64,000 nucleotides of DNA from NCBI GenBank assembly GCA_947652115.1, contig OX393561.1:2306479-2370478 (forward strand), in the 5' to 3' direction. The notes under the pieces were generated by a model. The model had not been told where the DNA came from and made no database searches. It was given only the letters and a program-made list of their open reading frames with translations. Of the stretch, positions 53,392 through 64,000 are shown piece after piece; position 1 is the first letter of the stretch, and every line of letters starts with the position of its first letter. A program made the translations under genes and the position numbers. Source of the DNA: Blastomussa wellsi (lineage: Eukaryota > Cnidaria > Anthozoa > Scleractinia > Plerogyridae).

Positions 53392-55411
53392 CGATGAGGC
53401 TACTGTCACGCCAGTAGTGATCGACAAGTGAATGGACAATTGCTGATAATCTTGGAAGTAATTTTAGCGTCTTCGGCTGTCTAGAAAAGGTACTACCTAT
53501 TCCTGGCAATTTTTAGAGGGATTTGATCGAGTAATCATCGATCCTCTTGAGAACCGTTAAAGTAGCCTATGTAACCCGTGAAACCCAATTTTATGAAACT
53601 CGTTTGCAATTCGTTTTAGAGGACTTTGTTTTGCTGTGGGTTGCCCTGAAGCCATTTTAAGTGGCCGTATATCGCTATATCGGGTAGACGTCATGCCACT
53701 GAATAGATACAGACACTTTATTTCCACTCGAATTGTCAGAGTAGCTCTATAGTAAAACGAACTCGAGCGAAATCTCCAAATGAACATAACGAACCATGCC
53801 TGGCTGCAAGTGCGGTATTCTCGACTGCCCTCCTTCACTAAATTAAAAGCGTGCTAAAAGCACCACAAATCGTAAATCTCTTCACTGAACAGATATTTTC
53901 ACCAGTGTTGGAGAATGCACTGACTAAACAGCTCATTTTCTGAACTGTACGGTATGACTTCGTATCACAAGTCAGACATTTGCATAAATATTTTCATGGC
54001 TATCCTTAGTCCACTTTGTCTTATTTCACGGGTGCACATAAGGCCTCTGCCAGAAATCGGCACTAATTTCGGTCGGCTGCTTGTTTTTCCAAGTGGCCCC
54101 ATGTCCAGTGGGGGAAATTTGGGGAAAATTTCGGCGAGCGAAGAAGCGGAATTTGCGAGCGTGACCTGCTATGTTCGGCTAGCTGGGAGCATGTTCGCAG
54201 GCTAATTTCCCAGGGGGAGGAGGGCGGGGGGTGGGGTGGAGGGTTGGGGTACTCGCAGTAGACATGACTGCATTTTCTGGGGAAACAGAATTGCACCGAA
54301 ATGCCCTCTTTCCCGCATACGGCGGGTATTTTTCATTAATTTGTTTGGTCCCCGGTGGCTAGCGGTGGGAAATTTGAAACCATATATGGGAGGGGAGAGG
54401 AATTGAACAGACTGCTGCGTTGTAGTATGTTTAATTCATAGCGGTTTCATGAGTGTCTCAATGGGGTTTAATTAACCGTTATCCCTAAAAGGGCCAAACA
54501 TTTAACCGGTAGGGGTAAAAAAGCTTAAAATTGCTTTAAAACATTTTTTTCAATTTTTTCTATTAAACGTTGGCGTACAGCCATGATTAAATGCACATTT
54601 CTAAAATTTGCAAATTTCTGAAATTTTGAGATGGAAAGTAATATATCGACGATTTTATAAGCCTTTAAAATTGCCGCATTTTGCTAAAAGAGTATCCGTC
54701 AAATTGCTCGGCCCAAATACCACGTCATGTGATCTCAGATCGTGACGTCAAGTTGGTTGCATCCGGCTCAAAGTAGAAGATAAGGCGGACGGACAGTGGT
54801 CGACGGCGGAAAAACTTCGCTTTATTCTTGGTTTTCACGTGACGTCAGAAAAAACTAAAATTAAAACTTTTGAGTTTTCAACTTCATCAGGTAAAAGTCA
54901 TTTTTAAACATATATCTGCTGGCCTGTTTTCAGCTCGGGAGACGGCTTTGTTTTCTGGGTAACATGTTACGTGCGCGAAAATATCGATTCGCCTTATGTT
55001 TTCGAGTTCTGAGTAACCGATATGTCGAGGGAAGTGTCTATGCGAATGTTTTCAAATTTAACAAAGAGAAGAAACGTTTTGAGAGAGCCAATGTAAACTT
55101 CAGATGTTTCCACTGGTTTCCGGAGTCCCTCAGAGGGCTCCAACATGGCGTCTCCATACTAAACACTATAATTTTCAGTGATACACTTTGCCGAATAACT
55201 CGAGTTCGGAATATCGTACATCCCCGAAACTTTGGCACGTTGTTTGTTTATTACCCTTCTACGATATTTCAATTTCTTTACTCAATTTATTGAATAGTAA
55301 GTGATTTTATTTCTTACGTGCGTGAAACTTGCGTGACGTAAAAACCACCAATAGGCAGAAGGTATTGCGTCGCTGACGACCCAAACCACGAAAGTTGCGG
55401 AAGTACACTCT
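53392..55411. other. Intergenic, no gene seen
   Basis: Frames at 53954-54205 and 54964-55293 have no recognised domain. G-rich and T-rich tracts occur near 54210 and 54540. Confidence 0.35.
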
Positions 55412-55469
55412 ACAAATATAATTTGGTTTTATCAACTGGGTTGATAATGTCAATTGGCCACCGTAAAGA

Positions 55470-55517
55470 GATTCAGTTGCTGACGTTTCGAGCGTTAGCC
55501 CTTCGTCGGAGCGAATC
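55470..55517 (-). ncRNA. Hammerhead-like motif, left terminal repeat
   Basis: On the minus strand: gattc-gct (stem I), ccgacga (core with C where U4 is expected), a-gggc-taac-gctc (stem II), gaaa-c-gtc (2-bp stem III), agc-aact-gaatc (stem I with internal loop). The U4C change makes activity uncertain. Confidence 0.5.
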
Positions 55518-55605
55518 AAGGAATTGTGCGTCGTGTGTTTTTATATACAGAAAGATGGAGCTTCGCTATTGGCTGGTGCCTGGTAACGTGAAACTTCGGA
55601 ATAAA

Positions 55606-56055
55606 TTAGTTGAATGAAAAGCGTTCGTTGATACCGTGAGGGTTAAGAGTGCCGATTTGAAAAACAAATTTTTTTTCTAGAGTTTTACGGCTTTCCGTGT
55701 TTCCTTGGTGAAGGGAAAGGCCGCAGACTGCCATATGTTGCTTAGAATGATTTGGGAGATTGAAGTGTCTCGCGACCGGTTTCGATGCATTTTTGTCGTC
55801 TTTGTCTACGTCACGAAGGTGTTCTCGGAATCGGTCGGCAAGTCGTCTCCCTGTTTCGCCGATGTATAACTTTTTGCAAAGAGTGCAAGTTATACAGTAG
55901 ATGGCATTGGCAGAGGTACAGGTGAAATGATCAGTGATTTTGATAGATCGCTTGGGTCCCGATATTTTGTCAACGTTGTGAATGAAAGGGCATGTTTTTG
56001 CATCGTGCGCGAGCGCATTTAAAAGTTCCGGGTTGATCACTAGTTTGGAATGCAC
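55606..56055 (-). pseudogene. GIY-YIG endonuclease of Penelope-like element 2
   Basis: YCITCTLCKKLYIGETGRRL carries the GIY-YIG core. ADRFREHLRDV and ARHFNLPNHSKQHM follow. An extra A near 55998 (five A instead of the four in the inverted copy) puts it out of frame with the upstream Cys-rich linker, and a one-base loss near 56160 separates it from RT. Confidence 0.85.
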
Positions 56056-56121
56056 TTCTGACTAAAAAGTTACCTATGTTTTTGTCACGTTTAAATGAAA
56101 TTAATGGAGGTTGCGAAAAGA

Positions 56122-58364
56122 TTATACCAGTGTCGGGATCATTTTGAAGTAATTTAAAGTTTTGAGAATGATGGATTTAACTGCGTGGTTGTGAGGGTGA
56201 AATGTGAGGGTGAATGGAATTCTATCGTTGTTTTCTCTCTGTGACGTTTGTAGTGCTGACTGTCGATCAATTTGCTGGGCGCGATGATGGCCCGCTTGAA
56301 CAACAGAAGCAGGATAACCGCGTTTGTCGAAGAAATTGCACATTTCCTCTGATTTTAAGGAAAAATCAGAGTCGTCACTACAAAGACGGCGAAGTCTAAG
56401 AAACTGAGAATAAGGAATGGAATTCTTGACATGTGATGGATGTGAAGATGAATACAACAAATAGCTATGAGAATCTGTGGGTTTGTAGTGCACACTGGTG
56501 CATAAACTGTTGCCTTCGATAGAAACTTTGATATCCAGGAATGCTAAGGAAGTATCGGAAATTTCCCAGGTATATTTAAGGGCAGGATGAAACGAATTAA
56601 CAGCGGTTATAAATTGATTAAGATCCTCTCTGGTAGAAGAGGTAGCGCCGATACAGTCGTCAATGTAGCGACGATAGAGTTCAGGTTTTGGGCCGTTGTA
56701 TTGATTGAAGAATTGGTGTTCAATGTAGCCTACGAAAAGATTGGCGTAGCTGGGTCCCATTTTGGTACCCATGGCCACGCCATTGATTTGTTTGTAATAA
56801 TTGTTCGCGAATGAAAAACAGTTGAGTGTTAACACTAACTCAGCCAGGCGGAGTAATGTTTCCGAGCTTGGTTCCTTAACAGTGCGTAAATCAAAAAAAT
56901 GTTTGAGGGCTAGAAGACCTTCGCCATTTGGGATGACGGTGTAAAGAGATGTAATATCCATAGTGAAAATAAGTTTGTCTTCGCCCAGGAAATTGAAATC
57001 GCGAAAAATTTGAAGTGCGTGTTGACTGTCTTTAACGTATGACGGTAAAGATCTGACAATAGGTGCCATAATTTTGTCTAAATAGCTGGAAATGAGTTCG
57101 GTAGGGCAACTACAGGCAGAGACGATAGGTCGACCTGGGTTGTTAGGTTTATGAATTTTAGGTAAAAAGTAAATACACNNNNNNNNNNNNNNNNNNNNNN
57201 NNNNNNNNNNNNNNNNNNNNNNNNNNNNNNNNNNNNNNNNNNNNNNNNNNNNNNNNNNNNNNNNNNNNNNNNNNNNNNNNNNNNNNNNNNNNNNNNNNNN
57301 NNNNNNNNNNNNNNNNNNNNNNNNNNNNNNNNNNNNNNNNNNNNNNNNNNNNNNNNNNNNNNNNNNNNNNNNNNNNNNAATGAAAAACTGTTGAGTGTTA
57401 ACACTAACTCAGCCAGGCGGAGTAATGTTTCCGAGCTTGGTTCCTTAACAGTGCGTAAATCAAAAAAATGTTTGAGGGCTAGAAGACCTTCGCCATTTGG
57501 GATGACGGTGTAAAGAGATGTAATATCCATAGTGAAAATAAGTTTGTCTTCGCCCAGGAAATTGAAATCGCGAAAAATTTGAAGTGCGTGTTGACTGTCT
57601 TTAACGTATGACGGTAAAGATCTGACAATAGGTGCCATAATTTTGTCTAAATAGCTGGAAATGAGTTCGGTAGGGCAACTACAGGCAGAGACGATAGGTC
57701 GACCTGGGTTGTTAGGTTTATGAATTTTAGGTAAAAAGTAAATACACGAGGTTCTGGGAGTGGTAATGATGAGATTGGTAGCAGTAGCCGGCAATTCTTG
57801 TTTGACTATAAGGTCGTTAATAGTGCTCTTGACAATTTGTTGGTTAGTGGAGGTGAGATCTTTGTCGACTTTAGCATAAAAAGAGGTGTCAGAAAGTTGC
57901 CGCAAAGCTTCTTTTTGGTAGAGGTCGGCCCGCCAAACAACTAAAGCGCCGCCTTTGTCGGCCGCTTTGATAATTATGTCTTTGCGCGTACTAAGGTTTT
58001 TTAGCGCCGTCCTCTCTTCCGAAGAAAGGTTGGAAAATTTGGTGTTACGATTGAAATTAAGTTTGTTGATGTCGTGACGGCATTTTTTAATGAAAAAATC
58101 TAAAGAAGCAAACTGGCCCTCTGGGGGAGTCCACTTGGATTTTCGAGTCTGAAGCGTCTCGAAAGTATCTTTGTCAGAGGTGTTAGAATCATCCTCTTTG
58201 TCATGGAAAAAGGCTTTCAGTTGAACGCGGCGAAGGAATTTTTCAACATCTTGCTTAACTGAGAATTCGTCCGGTTTTTTGGATATTGGAACAAAATTCA
58301 AGCCCTTACTGAGGACGGATTTCTCTGAGTCGGAGAGCGGAAGATTTTCTGGAATAGTAACCAC
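56122..58364 (-). pseudogene. Reverse transcriptase of Penelope-like element 2 (crosses the N gap)
   Basis: N-terminal part SEEERTALKNLS-like region, then KAADKGGALVVW, FLPKIHKPNNPGRPIVSA, FTMDITSLYTVIP (motif A), GVAMGTKMGPSYANLFVGY (motif B), LYRRYIDDCIGAT (motif C, YIDD) and LAFLDIKV. This is the Penelope-type RT order. The sequence 56808-57178 is repeated at 57379-57748 across the gap, so the true gene is probably continuous there. An off-frame C-terminus (FKMIPTLV) marks a frameshift. Confidence 0.85.
57179..57378. other. Assembly gap (200 N)
   Basis: Exactly 200 N. The 371 bp before it and the first 370 bp after it are near-identical copies, as when overlapping contig ends are scaffolded without being merged. 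Confidence 0.98.
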
Positions 58365-58404
58365 GGTGTTAAGGTTTTCAAGTGATGAGTCACAAGTAAT
58401 TTGA

Positions 58405-58950
58405 GGACTTCAAAATGATCCCGACACTGGTAGAATCTTTTCGCAACCTCCATTAATTTCATTTAAACGGGACAAAAACATAGGTAACTTTTTAGTCAGA
58501 AGTGCATTCCAAACTAGTGATCAACCCGGAACTTTTAAATGCGCTCGCGCACGATGCAAAACATGCCCTTTCATTCACAACGTTGACAAAATATCGGGAC
58601 CCAAGCGATCTATCAAAATCACTGATCATTTCACCTGTACCTCTGCCAATGCCATCTACTGTATAACTTGCACTCTTTGCAAAAAGTTATACATCGGCGA
58701 AACAGGGAGACGACTTGCCGACCGATTCCGAGAACACCTTCGTGACGTAGACAAAGACGACAAAAATGCATCGAAACCGGTCGCGAGACACTTCAATCTC
58801 CCAAATCATTCTAAGCAACATATGGCAGTCTGCGGCCTTTCCCTTCACCAAGGAAACACGGAAAGCCGTAAAACTCTAGAACAAAAATTTATTTTTCAAA
58901 TCGGCACTCTTAACCCTCACGGTATCAACGAACGCTTTTCGTTCAACTAA
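58405..58950 (+). pseudogene. Inverted partial copy: Penelope C-terminus with GIY-YIG
   Basis: Open in one frame for about 181 codons to the TAA at 58948, without a start ATG: PPLISFKRDKNIGNFLVRSA, FKCARARCKTCPF (Cys linker), LYIGETGRRL, GINERFSFN. It keeps the four-A run that the minus copy has lost, so it preserves the older reading. Confidence 0.85.
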
Positions 58951-59039
58951 TTTATTCCGAAGTTTTCACGTTACCAGGCACCAGCCAATAGCGAAGCTCC
59001 ATCTTTCTGTATATAAAAACACACGACGCACAATTCCTT

Positions 59040-59087
59040 GATTCGCTCCGACGAAGGGCTAACGCTCGAAACGTCAGCAACTGAATC
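59040..59087 (+). ncRNA. Hammerhead-like motif, right terminal repeat
   Basis: Same structure and same core change as at 55470-55517, opposite strand. Confidence 0.5.
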
Positions 59088-59649
59088 TCTTTACGGTGGC
59101 CAATTGACATTATCAACCCAGTTGATAAAACCAAATTATATTGTTATACTTCCCACCGACGCAGCACCACAGTTTCGTTAGAAACTTACCCCCTACACTC
59201 TACAAAGTTTGTAATGTAATCGCCTGCCAAGTCGTTCGCTGCAAACGGTTGAATCATTTTCTTTCTTCGGAGTGGATCTCCAATGGTCGTGGTCGGCCTT
59301 TTATCAAATATTTCGAGCTAGCGAAGGGCTAAACTACCTTAGGACCAGCAAAATAGTCGTTACTATTCGCGAGGCCGTGTTTTAAACAACGCACATTTAC
59401 AAACTTAAAGGTCACGTGACCGCCATCAGCTTGAATGGCTTACGAGGTTTTTTAACCGATAGGTCGGGCCGTTCGAACGACTGGTGATTTTTTAAAGGAC
59501 GGCTTAACGTATGTCGTTCAATTCGAACGGCTAGTGAACGGTTAATAAATGACGTATCTGTGGTTGGCGAGGAGTCCCGGGGGTGGGAAATTGTCTTTTT
59601 CTGTGAACGATGATAAGTCAAAGACTTCTGCAAGGCTGAAACAACGTGA

Positions 59650-59694
59650 TATATTTTGAACAATATTTCGGCTGGCCAGACCAGCCTTCTTCAG
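59650..59694 (-). ncRNA. Weak hammerhead-like motif
   Basis: On the minus strand: ctgaaga, ggctgg-tctgg-ccagcc, gaa, atatt...aatat, a. Core and stems II and III fit, but no stem I pairing was found. May be a decayed Penelope-type repeat. Confidence 0.3.
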
Positions 59695-59916
59695 GTTTAG
59701 ATGTTACTAATATTTTGACATGAAATTTCAATATATTATGGTGATGTCGCAATACGTATTTCGAGACTTATAGGCGTGGCGGAATTACGTATACAAGATG
59801 ATTCCAGAGAAAGATAGAAATATCTATATAAAATAAAAATGAAAATAGACTGAGAGCTACAAAGCAAACATGAATTATAAGTTGATATAAATAAAACATT
59901 TCTTCGTTAGTTACAA

Positions 59917-60041
59917 GTTTTAAGATTCATCGCGTCTATTCCCCGCGTGACTCAATCAGAAAAGCCAGAGAGTCCTTTTTAATAGATCTAGCGGGGACAT
60001 TGGGGCCCCATGGACTGAATAGACGCGATGAATCTTAAAAC
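59917..60041. repeat. Palindromic repeat, 125 bp
   Basis: gttttaagattcatcgcgtc tatt and its perfect inverted copy at the right end. Confidence 0.8.
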
Positions 60042-60527
60042 TAAATTCTCCTGCGAGATCCAACGTTCAATCAAGCAGGATCTTCGTACACGGTTTTTGC
60101 AGTCTATTGAGTTTTTCTGTAAGCCCGGGGTGGGGAGTAGACCACAAAATGCGAAAAAATGGCAAATGCCCGGGGGTCTGCCGGGGGAGCGGGGGGGAGG
60201 GTTGGTAACATATAGAATTGAACCACGCATAATAGCCGAATTAAAAAGGTATACGAATTTACAGTGGTTTTCTCTACATATCGAGAAAGTCAAAACTACA
60301 AAAGAAACAATTCGCTTCATATTCACTTTAACGAAAGAAATTTTTTCTTGGTAAAATTTGAGTTGACAAAATTTGACAGTGGTGAGACTCTATAGGGCAG
60401 CTTTGCAAATCTGTAGAAAAGAGAATAGAGCGAGTTTAAATCATTATGTCGTCACACTGATATTCATGGTGCAGCTGATAAACTGTCTGTTTAAATGTTG
60501 CATTTTAGCTTTTTAAAGAACAGTAAC

Positions 60528-63710
<3,183 letters not shown>

Positions 63711-63711
63711 A

Positions 63712-64000
63712 ATATACAATACAAACTTTAATTCCTTGAAAAGTACAAAGAGAATTTACGTAACCCGCCTATAGCCTTGCCGGGTATTAATAATACTAAA
63801 TATTATTTATAGCAGTAGTATTAGCAATATATAAACACTAAACATATTATAAGCTAAAATATTATATTTACTATTATAATATTACTATATACTATAAGCT
63901 ATGCATTAGATTACTGTTGTAAGTAGTGTTATAGAAAACTTAGTAAACGCAACTAAATGTCAACTCAACGAACAAGTCAGGCAAGTCCGCCATGTTTACG
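63712..64000. other. AT-rich tail of the window
   Basis: Runs of tataatattac-type sequence; no gene seen. Confidence 0.4.

Larger units (their letters stand above)
55412..59150 (-). mobile_element. Penelope-like element 2 with inverted partial copy and assembly gap
   Basis: Minus-strand element: terminal repeat (55412-55605), GIY-YIG (55606-56055), RT (56122-58364). It is followed in head-to-head order by a plus-strand copy of only the 3' end (58405-59150). The outer ends are inverted copies (ggttttatcaactgggttga), as known for Penelope insertions. A run of 200 N lies inside the RT. Confidence 0.88.

Noticed and set aside
54964..55293. 109-codon frame
   Set aside because: No recognisable motif, no splice partners, and no repeat support for a coding role.

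Overview
This is eukaryotic, animal DNA, most likely from an anthozoan cnidarian such as a stony coral. That is an inference from spliced metazoan genes with short exons, single-exon cGAS-like receptor genes, Penelope-like retroelements with GIY-YIG domains and hammerhead ribozymes, and many foldback elements. There are no bacterial operons.

Region 1 (1-12524) is a tandem tRNA array. A unit of about 1.48 kb carries tRNA-Ser(TGA) on +, initiator tRNA-Met on -, tRNA-Ser(AGA) on +, a fixed 29-nt relic of initiator tRNA, and a second initiator tRNA-Met on -. I place 17 tRNA-Ser genes (9 AGA, 8 TGA), 16 initiator tRNA-Met copies (at least two damaged) and 9 relics. The array starts before the window. 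It is cut off on the right, next to a dead Ty3/gypsy-like element (about 12.8-16.5 kb). Array relics reappear at 16.67-17.5 kb, where a 599-bp foldback element has split a tRNA-Ser gene.

Region 2 (17.5-23.5 kb) holds two convergent, intronless Mab-21/cGAS-like nucleotidyltransferase genes (18164-19318 + and 22002-23219 -). Both catalytic triads are intact. Their promoters share a 19-bp STAT-like/ETS-like module. DNA transposon and LINE remnants lie between them.

Region 3 (24-46 kb) begins with clustered foldback elements. It then holds two housekeeping genes that diverge from a gap of only 78 bp between start codons: isovaleryl-CoA dehydrogenase (IVD, 12 exons, 421 codons, - strand, 27397-40601) and the ER UBX-domain protein UBXN8 (7 exons, + strand, 40680-46183). 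The introns of both are full of MITEs, LINE tails, SINEs, a MULE-like element with a 9-bp target duplication, and an inverted element with a hammerhead ribozyme.

Region 4 (47.8-59.2 kb) contains two Penelope-like elements. One is followed directly by a textbook hammerhead ribozyme (49901-49943). The other is flanked by an inverted partial copy of its own 3' end and is crossed by a 200-N assembly gap whose flanks are duplicated.

Region 5 (60.5-63.7 kb) is a four-exon cytosolic sulfotransferase gene (+, 299 codons).

All spliced models were read by eye from splice sites, frame continuity and remembered family motifs. No database search was run.
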